A stretch of 64,000 nucleotides of DNA. Origin: a virus. The stretch lies in the IMG/VR virus record IMGVR_UViG_3300037261_000044, positions 31,228 through 95,227 of that record. One strand, written 5' to 3'. Shown piece by piece: positions 55,959-64,000 of the stretch. Numbering within the stretch: position 1 is the first letter of the stretch; every line of letters begins with the position of its first letter. Position numbers and translations under genes: made by a program. The notes below the pieces were generated by a model. That model saw nothing but the letters and a program-made list of their open reading frames with translations, was not told the origin of the DNA and searched no databases.

Positions 55959-57536
55959 ATGGGTAGTGCTCCCGGTCTCTTCTCACTCGTGCAGGGCGTC
56001 AAGGCTGGCGTCTCTCCGGCGATGCAGGCGAAACTGCACGACACCGCCGCGAAGGCTACCGCCGCTGCCGCTTCATTGCAGGCAGCCGCCGCTGCCGCCG
56101 CCGCGCCGCGTGGCATGGTTCCGAACACTCCTGCGACGATGGCTGCAATGGCTCCCCCGCCGCCCGCGCCGGGTATGCCTGTTGCACCCATGGCCCCGCC
56201 GAGCATTCCCGGTATGCTCGCTCCTGCCGTCCCCGGTCGAGACGCTGGTGGCCCGGTAGACATGAACGCCGCACCGGGAGACCTGTATCAGTCCATGGCG
56301 ACCGGCCCCGCGCAGACGCCGCCCGCGCCGCCCGCGCCCGCGCCGTCCGGCGGTAACCCGCTTCTCGAAGCGCAGAGTCCTATTGCCAGCGTGCTGTTGC
56401 AGATTGCGCAGCAATACGGCCTACTCGACGCGAACGGCCAGCCCGACCTTGCACAGGCGCAGCAGATTTACGACCAGAATCCTTCGGCCTATACAGTCGG
56501 CAACCCGAACGGGGGCACGCCCACGGCGGCGACTCCGGTGAACATGCCCGGTGTCCCCGGCGCAACGTCATCGACTCCGATGGGGGCGCATGCAGCGGCT
56601 CCCGGTGGTCTTGTCCCCGGCGCTGTTGCCGGAGCGACCATTCGCATTCCCGGATACCTCGGCGGCACGCCAACGCCGACGCCGGGTAATGGGCCAATGG
56701 CGGGGCCGGTCGGTACGCCTGACCCGCAGGTGACGAGTGGCAGCACCATGTCCACACCGGTCAGTGGCGCGCCGGGTACATTCCACGCTGTGTACGACCC
56801 TTCGACCGGTGCTCACTACATCGACAACACCAGTGGCGCAGAAGTCTTTCCGTTTGGGCAGGACACCACCACAGGTAGCATGCCTGACACTTCCCCAGTC
56901 GGCCTGCCGTCCGGTGGCGCGGCAGCCCCCGGTGGCCCGAATGTTGACCCATCCGACCTCTACCACTATGCCCAACTCGTGAAGGCTGGGTACGCGGCGG
57001 ACTTGGGTTCTGCCATGACGTTGTGGAACGGAATGAATGCGCAGGAGCGCGCGCAGTTCCTCGGCAGTCCTGCCGGTGGTGGAACGGCCCCGCAGTCGGC
57101 TGACTCAGCGGCGTCGCTCGCGCAGGCCGCAGCGCAGTTTGCGCAGACCATGGCATTCAACCGGGCCAAGCAGGCTTCGGACGAGGCGGTAGCACAACAG
57201 ACCGCAGCGGCAGGCGCTTCCAAGGCGAACCAAGACTACCAAGTGAATCAGGCGAACCTCTTCGACACGGCGCAGGCGCAGAAGCAGTCGGCGACGACGA
57301 GCGCGCTCGGTGAGTGGAGCAAGAACATCGGCCTCGCGACATCTCCTGCTTTGCAGGCCGCACTCGGAAATGGGAACTTCATCTCTGGTGGCGCTGCGGC
57401 TAACGCTGCTGCCATGGGCAATCAGCCAACACTGAGGTTCGACCCAGCACTCGCGTATGGTGCGGCACCAGCGCCGCAGGTATTGACGGCACCGAACATT
57501 CCTTCCATCCAGTTCCCGACACAGCAGGCTGCGTAA
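55959..57536 (+). CDS. Ala/Gly/Pro-rich putative virion protein
   Basis: 525 residues. Two low-complexity stretches (Ala-rich 30-55, Pro/Gly-rich 60-130 and 180-320) flank short folded parts (ASVLLQIAQQYGLLDANGQ; TLWNGMNAQERAQFLG). The C-terminal 130 residues are helical (AAAQFAQTMAFNRAKQASDE). Between portal and giant polyvalent-type genes, it is probably an internal virion or ejected protein. Confidence 0.6.
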   Translation: MGSAPGLFSLVQGVKAGVSPAMQAKLHDTAAKATAAAASLQAAAAAAAAPRGMVPNTPATMAAMAPPPPAPGMPVAPMAPPSIPGMLAPAVPGRDAGGPVDMNAAPGDLYQSMATGPAQTPPAPPAPAPSGGNPLLEAQSPIASVLLQIAQQYGLLDANGQPDLAQAQQIYDQNPSAYTVGNPNGGTPTAATPVNMPGVPGATSSTPMGAHAAAPGGLVPGAVAGATIRIPGYLGGTPTPTPGNGPMAGPVGTPDPQVTSGSTMSTPVSGAPGTFHAVYDPSTGAHYIDNTSGAEVFPFGQDTTTGSMPDTSPVGLPSGGAAAPGGPNVDPSDLYHYAQLVKAGYAADLGSAMTLWNGMNAQERAQFLGSPAGGGTAPQSADSAASLAQAAAQFAQTMAFNRAKQASDEAVAQQTAAAGASKANQDYQVNQANLFDTAQAQKQSATTSALGEWSKNIGLATSPALQAALGNGNFISGGAAANAAAMGNQPTLRFDPALAYGAAPAPQVLTAPNIPSIQFPTQQAA

Positions 57537-57537
57537 C

Positions 57538-59433
57538 ATGCCATCAGTCGTTGCCAACAACCCTCAGTTCATCAACCCGAACACCCAGCAACCGTACACG
57601 GATGCTGAGGCGCTGTATGTCAACACGGTTGCGTCTCAGCAAGCCGCCGGGACGTACAACGCGGCGCGCGATGCGCAGTATCTCGCGAGCGCCCCCGGCC
57701 AGTTGGTCGGTGAGAACGGGATGCCCGGTTACACGGTGGCTGGCGGCGAAACCCTCATCATGGACAAGGCAGCGCGCGACTATCAGGCCGCGCAGATTGC
57801 CGACGCTCAGGCGCAGAACGAAACCAACCGGATGAACATCTCGCAGACGGCTCAGACCGCTGCGAATGACCTTGCTCTCAAGGAGCAACAGCGCGAAGAC
57901 ACCATCCGCAGCAATCCGCTGAATGCCGCCCTCTACGAGCAGGAACGGCGCGGCTGGCGCGCTGGCCCTACAGGCAACGAGAACCCGCTGGACTACGCCG
58001 CTGGTAAGACGGCTGGCATGCCAGCGACGACGCCCACCATCCCGTCTACAGTCGCCCCGGCAGTGACGCCGGGTACTGTGTCGGCTCAACCAGTCGGTAC
58101 GCCTGCTCCGGTTCCCGGAACGGGTGCTGCCGCCGCCCCCGGTGCTGTCGGCACAGCCCCGAAGCCGGTCGCCAGCGGCGGCGGTGGTGGGGGCGACGGT
58201 CTTAACTTCTCGCAGGCCGACATCAACCTCATCAACTCTCGGGTGGCAGGCCATGTCGAGGGTGGTGACATCACGTTGGCTGGCTACAAGAACGGCGCAC
58301 CCGGCGGTGCTCCCGGCGGTGCAGTGACCGTTGGCGGTCAGCCGCACTGGATTGTGGACTCCATGGGCAACCCGGTGGCAGCCCTCAGTGAGGACGGCCA
58401 GAAGGAAACAGTCAAGGGCAAGGGCGGCGTCGAAGTCATCCCGCAGAACCCGGCGCGCAAGGCCGCGTACACCGCCAGCAAGTCGCGCCCCGGCGCGCAG
58501 AGTGGCAACAGTGCTGCCACACTAAGTGGTCGCACCACCCAGTCGAAGCAGGTCAACGCACGCACCAGCGCCGCTCCGGCGGGCGACGGTCGCGCGAACA
58601 ACGGCAAGACGAACAACGGTCGCCCTCCGGCTCCCGGAAGTGAAGTCATGAAGCCCGGTGTTGCAGACAAGGACGCCGCCAGCGTGCGACCAGCGGTCAC
58701 TCGCGGCCCTCTCCCGGTGCAGACACCGATGGTGCAAGGCCCGATGGGCGTCGGCGCGGCGACAGTGCCCGTACGCCAGCCCAGCGGTGCAGTGATGCCG
58801 TATCGCCCCGGCGCTGTTGATGGCGGTCTCGTGCCGGTACCGCAGGTCGCTGGTCACGCAATGGGTACCCTGCCCTCAGACGCATACGGCGGACTTGGTG
58901 GCGCGTCGAATGCATTCGTTGCTTCTGGAAAGGGTACGGCGCAGGACTTCGAGAACTTGATGCTGGGTCGCGGTGCAACGGCTCCTTCGAACTCGGCACA
59001 GACCCAAACGCAATCCACGAACACGGTGTCGGCTCAACCCGTCGCCGCGCCGACACCCGTCGCCCCGGCTGCGGCCCCGGCTCCGACTGCTGGTGCTCCT
59101 GACCCGTTCTCCATTCCCGGCGCTCCGGCGATGAATGCTTCCGGCGGCTCGCGGACAATCGGCAATGCCACGGCTCCGATGTCGCGGTTCGGGTTCGACA
59201 AGAATGCACCCATCGACATCGCCGCGCACGGCGCGACGCGCGGTATCCCCGGCATGCCCGGTGTCCGCATCGACCAACCGTGGAAGATTGCGCCGCGTAC
59301 GGTTTTGCAGAACGGTGCTTTCGGGAACCAGCTTCTTCAGTCGTACTGGAACGCATCAGGCGGTGCGCCAGAGGACTTGGCCGGACGGACATCAGCACCG
59401 GGACAGGCCGGGTCTACGCAACGGTTCGTCTAA
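57538..59433 (+). CDS. Low-complexity putative virion protein
   Basis: 631 residues. The N-terminal 130 are helical (AARDAQYLASAPGQLVGENG, LALKEQQREDTIRSNPLNAA). The rest is Gly/Ala/Pro-rich with islands such as INSRVAGHVEGGDITLAGYK and GMPGVRIDQPWKIAPRTVLQ. It begins one base after the previous stop. Probable virion-internal or tail-tube-like protein. Not recognised. Confidence 0.6.
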   Translation: MPSVVANNPQFINPNTQQPYTDAEALYVNTVASQQAAGTYNAARDAQYLASAPGQLVGENGMPGYTVAGGETLIMDKAARDYQAAQIADAQAQNETNRMNISQTAQTAANDLALKEQQREDTIRSNPLNAALYEQERRGWRAGPTGNENPLDYAAGKTAGMPATTPTIPSTVAPAVTPGTVSAQPVGTPAPVPGTGAAAAPGAVGTAPKPVASGGGGGGDGLNFSQADINLINSRVAGHVEGGDITLAGYKNGAPGGAPGGAVTVGGQPHWIVDSMGNPVAALSEDGQKETVKGKGGVEVIPQNPARKAAYTASKSRPGAQSGNSAATLSGRTTQSKQVNARTSAAPAGDGRANNGKTNNGRPPAPGSEVMKPGVADKDAASVRPAVTRGPLPVQTPMVQGPMGVGAATVPVRQPSGAVMPYRPGAVDGGLVPVPQVAGHAMGTLPSDAYGGLGGASNAFVASGKGTAQDFENLMLGRGATAPSNSAQTQTQSTNTVSAQPVAAPTPVAPAAAPAPTAGAPDPFSIPGAPAMNASGGSRTIGNATAPMSRFGFDKNAPIDIAAHGATRGIPGMPGVRIDQPWKIAPRTVLQNGAFGNQLLQSYWNASGGAPEDLAGRTSAPGQAGSTQRFV

Positions 59434-59451
59434 GCCCAGAGGTAACACGTC

Positions 59452-62400
59452 TTGTCTTCCAACGCCTTTCAAGACTTGCTCGATGGTAAGCCCGCTGGCG
59501 TACCCGGAGTTGACTATCAGTCACTCTTGGCACAGGCTACTGGTGCTGACCCTAACGCAACTGACCCCAATGCCGCCGACCCCAATGCCATGTCGGTCAA
59601 TCCGGGTAACCCGAGCGATGACCCATTCGCTGACCTGCTCTCTGGTAAGCAGGTAGACTCCGGCAACGCGGCCTTCAACAACAACCTTGCCGCCATCAAG
59701 AAGGCGCAGGACGACTACGCTGCACAGCAACAGGCTGCGGACACCGCCGCCAATGCGCGTGCCAATAAGGATGCACCGCTCTGGGCACAGGGTCTCCAAC
59801 TCATCGGCGCGGCGATGAAGTACACCTCGGGTAACACGTACATCCGCAAGTACGTCCCCGGTGTCGCCACGGCTGAAGATGTCATCCCCGGCGTCAAGAC
59901 TCTCGCGGATGTCGCCTCGAACCCCTTGACCTACCTGACGGTGGGCGCGGCGACTCCTGAAGAGGCTGGCCTTGAGGTTGCTCTTGATACTGGGCTGCCT
60001 ATGCTCGGGAAGGTCGGCCTTCGGGCCAGCGCTCCCATGCTTGAGCGCGGGATTGGTGGGGCAATCGGCGGGGCAATCGGCCAGCAGGCTGGTGTTGAGT
60101 ACCAAAAGACAGGTCTCCCCGGTGGTTCTCTGGCCCCCGCTCTTGGCGGTCTCATCGGTGGCGTCAAGGGATACGGTGCAGCCAACTCTGTGTTGGAAGG
60201 TGGCCTCGGCAATCTCCCCGGCGTCGGTAACCTCCTTCCTGAAGACTTGAAGTCGGTCGGCCAGAATGCGGGTATCGCTAGCGCGGCGGCTGAGAAGGCT
60301 GCGGCAGCGGCAACAGCGCAAGCGCAGACCACAGGTGAGTTGACACCCGGCATCACGCTGTACACACGCGGTGATGGAGAGTTCACGACCGTTAAACCGA
60401 AGGCCATTCAGGACACATCGCAACTGACGCCACAGGATTTTGCTGACCCGGTGAAGACTCTTGAGGATGCAGCGATTCACCCTCAGCCGGAAGGGTATGT
60501 CTACGCCACCGTCAACGCAGAAAATGCCAAACTGATTTCCGATACCACGGTACTAGACAAGCAAGGGGCTGTGTTCTCTCCTACTCTCAGCGGGGTAACG
60601 CTCGACCCGGCTGACACGGCTATTGTACGTGTCCCAGAGGCCAGAACAAAGATTGACCCAAAGACTGGTCAAGCCGTTGCAACGCGCAACATTAACACCG
60701 CCGATGTGCATGTGCTCACGGCTGATGGCAGTTGGAAGCCGCTAGGTGGTTCGCTGAGCGACGCGACGAAGGGCGAGTGGACACCGGTACCGGTCACATC
60801 GCCGGAAGAGGCAGCGAAGTACACCTTCGATGGCAAGACGTGGCACTATGACCAGACGCCGGAAGAGATAGCCGCCGCCAAGGCCACGCAGACCGGGCAA
60901 TCCCGAAATGCTTCTAACGTGCTCACGCCGCAAGAAGGCACACCGCCTGTCCCTGAACCGGAGCCTGTGCCCGGACAGCAGCCGATGCCGTTGGCCGGAG
61001 ACATGGCCGCGACGCGCGAACCGCTGGCCCCCACCCCGGAAAATTCGGCGGCTTCCACGACGGAGCCAAAACCCGAAGAGCAGGGCTACCAGCCTAAGCT
61101 GCTCGGCACGGACAAGTTCGCGCCGCCGCAGGTGACGCCACCCGCGCCGGGTGAGGTCAACCCCACAGCCTTCCACCAAGAGGTTGTGAGCAGCAGCGTG
61201 CAGAATGGCGGTGGCACCTTCGATGTCGCCAACGGTGAACCTATCATCCCGAAGGCATTCGCTGAGCCGGGTGCGACGGGCAATATCAGCACGAAGACTT
61301 CAGTCGGCGTCATGCCGGAGCGGTCGGTCATCATCCCACAGGACAAGTTCACTCCCGAGGCCGTGCAGGCGTGGGAGCGCGCGAATGCTGATGTCCTGAA
61401 CGATGGCGTGCACCACATGGGCACGTGGGTGCATGATGGTGACGTGCATCTCGATGTGGTGGAACTCACCACTCCGAAGAAGGCCGTCGCGCTGGGACTT
61501 GAGAACACGCAGCACTCCGTCTTCAACATGCGCACGGGCGCGGACATCCCGGTACCCGGCGTTGACGATGCGGCGGTGCAGGCGAAGTTCGCTGAGGCTC
61601 GGGCGCGCGGCGACGCACTCGTAGGTACTCCGGCGACGCCCGCAGGCCCGCAGGCCATGACACTCACGCACTACGGCCCCACGGCGCACCCGGTCATCGA
61701 CCCGAACTTCCAAGGCACAGGCGTCCCGAGCGAGGAACTTGCTCGTAACGGAGTCAACCCGAACGCCGATGCACGATACGCCTCCTACTACGAAGAGGGA
61801 CAGCAGCCGGAGAAGTTCTTCACGGACAAGACCGGTGTGCCGAACCCGAGTCTTGCGAAGCACACGGTCACCGGCAACTTCAACATTCTCGACCTTACGT
61901 CGCCGGAGGGCCGCGACTTCATCGCGAAGGCCAACATCCCGGCGGGGCCGGTCGGCCACGAACTCGACAACGCGCTGCAACAGGCTGGGTACGACGGGTA
62001 CAAGAACGGCAGCATGGGCACGGTGCGCATGTTCGGTCAGCGCCCGGTGTCTGCCATCAACGACATCCCGGTGGAGAAGAACATCACCACTGAGAACAGC
62101 ACGATGCACATTGCGCCGGACGGCAGCGCTGTGGACGAAGCGTTCGCTGGCAAGGAGACCCCGACGCCGACGCCGGAGCCTGCGCCACAGTCGCGCGTGC
62201 AGCGCACCGAATTGTTCCCGACTGACAAGGGGCCGATGACTCCTGAGCCTGTACCGGGTGAGGCCCGTCAGGTGATGAAGCGCGGACAACTCGTGACCAA
62301 GGGAGCCAGCCCTGTTGCGCCGCAGCAACTCGGCGCGCCGCAACTCGGAGCCGCGACACCGGAAGAGATAAACACGTTCACTGACCGACCGGTGACCGAC

Positions 62401-64000
62401 CCCCGTGCGCAAGCCGCAGGAAAGCAACTGCTAGACGAACTCAATGGCCCCGGTGGCGTCAATCCTGCCGGTCGCCCGAACTACATGGCGTCGTCCATCT
62501 CCCCTGAAGACGCTGCCGCTAAGGGACTGGTTGTCACAAGAGACCTGTCTAACGGCAAGTCGTTCTACCAGCCGGACGGGACGTTCGTGCAGGCGGACTG
62601 GACATCGCCGCATGCCCCGGTGAGCACCAGCGGCCCCATGGCTCCTTCGCGAGCCAACTTCGAACACAACGACCTCGCGCTGCTGCTTGGCGGCAAGGCG
62701 GGGGATGAAGTCACTCTGTTCGACAAGGGGTTCGTGCGAATCGCCAAGGGATTGTCCGGCCAGCGCGTTACACTTCAAGCTGGGTCGCGTGACGACTTGG
62801 AAATGGCCGTCTCGCAGATGTTGCGCCACGGTGAAGACCCGAACACTCCTGTAGCATGGGACGCCGGGAATGACCATGGTCGTGGCATTCTCAAGGACTT
62901 GGCTCCGGTCGAAGACATGAACCCCGCAGGCCGCGCCGCAACACACGGCATGCTCTACGGCACAGGTGCGAAGAACGAAGCCGGGAACTTCTTGCCCGAC
63001 ACCGTGAAGCAGTTGTACTCGGACGGCAAGATTCTCAACGGCAGCGTCGGCGCAAAGAGCGTTCAGGACGTGCTGGGCAAGATGCTGGCCGCAGACTTCC
63101 TGCTGCACGGCAGTGTGGACGATGCGTCAATGACGGCCTTCGAGCAGAAGGCGATGGAGCAGTTCGGTATCGACCTCAAGGCACCGGCCACGGGCACAGG
63201 TGTACAGGCCGGTCAGGGCACGACACTGGGCGACTACGTGCAGAACCGCGCCAACTACTACGTCAACAACATGCTCAGCAAGCCGCGCTACAACGGCGAC
63301 CTCGCCAACATGCAGCGACTCACGGGCCTGCTTCTGTCTGCCGACCCGGTGAGCGGCCAGTGGTACGAGAACACACTCCCGGCGGTGTACGAACTGTTCG
63401 GGCAGGAGGACGGCAACACGTTCCTCAAGTTCCTCGCCACGACGAGTCAGCAGAAGACGCCGCGCGACAACATTCAGATTGCGCTCGATGCATTCGCGGA
63501 CTACAAGCTGGGATACTTCAAAGACCCCAACTACATCCCGTTCGGCATGCCGGAACCGCAAGCGCAGCGGCTTCGCTACGTTGCGCAGGGCGGTGAGGCG
63601 ACCGGTCTGAAAATCAATGCCTTCCACGGTGGCCTCACACTGGACGACTACAACGCGCCGGTTGACCGGTGGATGTTCCGCATCTTCGGGTTCGATGACG
63701 CCAAGGTGGCCTCGTCCGCTAACGTCCACGAAATCATCGCGCAGCAGATGCGCTCCATGGCCGACCAACTGGGTATGACGCCGCGTGAAGTGCAGGCGCG
63801 CCTCTGGGTCGCCGCCCGCAACGAGTCCATGGGCGCGAACGTCGTTAACGAGCCATACGAAGAGTTGATGCTCGGCAGTGGTAAGTACACGAGCGAAGGT
63901 CAGTTGCAGCCAGACCTCACGGACAACAAGGGTCTGCCCACGGCTAAGCAAACGCTTCAGCACATCCTCGACATGCGCGACAAGGGCATCATTGACCTGC
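59452..64000 (+). CDS. Giant polyvalent-type virion protein (runs off window)
   Basis: An uninterrupted frame of 1516 codons to the window edge, starting at TTG 59452 with AGAGG upstream. Order: an Asp/Asn/Pro-rich start; a Gly-rich membrane-like stretch (about 170-245); GYVYATVNAENAKLISDTT (about 350); GTWVHDGDVHLDVVELTT with LGLENTQHSVFNMRTG (about 655-700); an ADP-ribosyltransferase-like segment (MTLTHYGPTAHPVIDPNFQG, HTVTGNFNILDLTSPEG, GYDGYKNGSMGTVRMFGQ, about 736-873); and a C-terminal module with NAPVDRWMFRIFGF and MTPREVQARLWVAARNE (about 1400-1460). Such multi-domain proteins are known to be packaged and injected with phage DNA. Confidence 0.8.
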   Translation, partial: MSSNAFQDLLDGKPAGVPGVDYQSLLAQATGADPNATDPNAADPNAMSVNPGNPSDDPFADLLSGKQVDSGNAAFNNNLAAIKKAQDDYAAQQQAADTAANARANKDAPLWAQGLQLIGAAMKYTSGNTYIRKYVPGVATAEDVIPGVKTLADVASNPLTYLTVGAATPEEAGLEVALDTGLPMLGKVGLRASAPMLERGIGGAIGGAIGQQAGVEYQKTGLPGGSLAPALGGLIGGVKGYGAANSVLEGGLGNLPGVGNLLPEDLKSVGQNAGIASAAAEKAAAAATAQAQTTGELTPGITLYTRGDGEFTTVKPKAIQDTSQLTPQDFADPVKTLEDAAIHPQPEGYVYATVNAENAKLISDTTVLDKQGAVFSPTLSGVTLDPADTAIVRVPEARTKIDPKTGQAVATRNINTADVHVLTADGSWKPLGGSLSDATKGEWTPVPVTSPEEAAKYTFDGKTWHYDQTPEEIAAAKATQTGQSRNASNVLTPQEGTPPVPEPEPVPGQQPMPLAGDMAATREPLAPTPENSAASTTEPKPEEQGYQPKLLGTDKFAPPQVTPPAPGEVNPTAFHQEVVSSSVQNGGGTFDVANGEPIIPKAFAEPGATGNISTKTSVGVMPERSVIIPQDKFTPEAVQAWERANADVLNDGVHHMGTWVHDGDVHLDVVELTTPKKAVALGLENTQHSVFNMRTGADIPVPGVDDAAVQAKFAEARARGDALVGTPATPAGPQAMTLTHYGPTAHPVIDPNFQGTGVPSEELARNGVNPNADARYASYYEEGQQPEKFFTDKTGVPNPSLAKHTVTGNFNILDLTSPEGRDFIAKANIPAGPVGHELDNALQQAGYDGYKNGSMGTVRMFGQRPVSAINDIPVEKNITTENSTMHIAPDGSAVDEAFAGKETPTPTPEPAPQSRVQRTELFPTDKGPMTPEPVPGEARQVMKRGQLVTKGASPVAPQQLGAPQLGAATPEEINTFTDRPVTDPRAQAAGKQLLDELNGPGGVNPAGRPNYMASSISPEDAAAKGLVVTRDLSNGKSFYQPDGTFVQADWTSPHAPVSTSGPMAPSRANFEHNDLALLLGGKAGDEVTLFDKGFVRIAKGLSGQRVTLQAGSRDDLEMAVSQMLRHGEDPNTPVAWDAGNDHGRGILKDLAPVEDMNPAGRAATHGMLYGTGAKNEAGNFLPDTVKQLYSDGKILNGSVGAKSVQDVLGKMLAADFLLHGSVDDASMTAFEQKAMEQFGIDLKAPATGTGVQAGQGTTLGDYVQNRANYYVNNMLSKPRYNGDLANMQRLTGLLLSADPVSGQWYENTLPAVYELFGQEDGNTFLKFLATTSQQKTPRDNIQIALDAFADYKLGYFKDPNYIPFGMPEPQAQRLRYVAQGGEATGLKINAFHGGLTLDDYNAPVDRWMFRIFGFDDAKVASSANVHEIIAQQMRSMADQLGMTPREVQARLWVAARNESMGANVVNEPYEELMLGSGKYTSEGQLQPDLTDNKGLPTAKQTLQHILDMRDKGIIDL

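Noticed and set aside
59521-60480. A 319-codon minus-strand frame under the giant virion gene
   Set aside because: Shadow of the long rightward frame, which is open for over 4.5 kb with recognisable segments.

Overview
The window is a G+C-rich, tightly packed bacteriophage genome segment, most likely from a tailed dsDNA phage (Caudoviricetes). The reasons are a phage replication and recombination gene set, a portal protein followed by large virion genes, homing endonucleases placed beside essential genes, and dozens of tiny genes joined by ATGA, GTGA or TGATG stop/start overlaps. I see no rRNA, tRNA or CRISPR array. The host is uncertain. High G+C, GGAGG-type ribosome sites, apparent leaderless starts, Cys-GH-x-G-x-Cys/His small proteins and a DUF3291-like protein would fit an actinobacterial host, but this is inference.

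Bases 1-18066 are transcribed leftwards and hold DNA metabolism: a tyrosine recombinase cut by the window edge, a metallophosphoesterase, two deoxyribosyltransferase-like proteins, an endonuclease VII-type nuclease, a PTH2-type peptidyl-tRNA hydrolase, a Rad50/Mre11-like complex split over five genes, UvsX/RecA, a gp32-like ssDNA-binding protein, a possible UvsY-like mediator, dNMP kinase, primase, DnaB-type helicase, a winged-helix protein beside a nested inverted-repeat array (candidate origin), and a UvsW-like helicase. Together these look like a T4-style recombination-coupled replisome that uses a family A polymerase.

Bases 18088-29825 are transcribed rightwards: tiny genes, a UDG-DNA polymerase I fusion, an HNH nuclease, a HAD phosphatase, an RNase H broken by a +1 frameshift, and many small proteins. 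The arm ends in a strong hairpin terminator facing the next block.

Bases 29992-40878 run leftwards and hold about 30 small accessory genes, many Cys-rich, with a DUF932-like gene (possible frameshift) and a lipoprotein-like zincin. Four intergenic regions carry long-range inverted repeats just upstream of start codons.

Bases 40879-42765 are the divergent, non-coding centre, with a strikingly C/A-rich stretch, a hairpin and four GTCGCGAC palindromes in front of a promoter.

Bases 42766-64000 run rightwards. Small accessory genes come first, then after a terminator and a strong promoter the virion module: four tiny Lys-rich proteins, the portal, a LAGLIDADG endonuclease, Ala/Gly/Pro-rich virion proteins and a giant (over 1500 residues) polyvalent-type protein that runs off the right edge. 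Five rightward promoters share the form TTGNNN-18 bp-TANNNT. Terminase, capsid, tail and lysis genes are not in the window, apart from a weak holin candidate.
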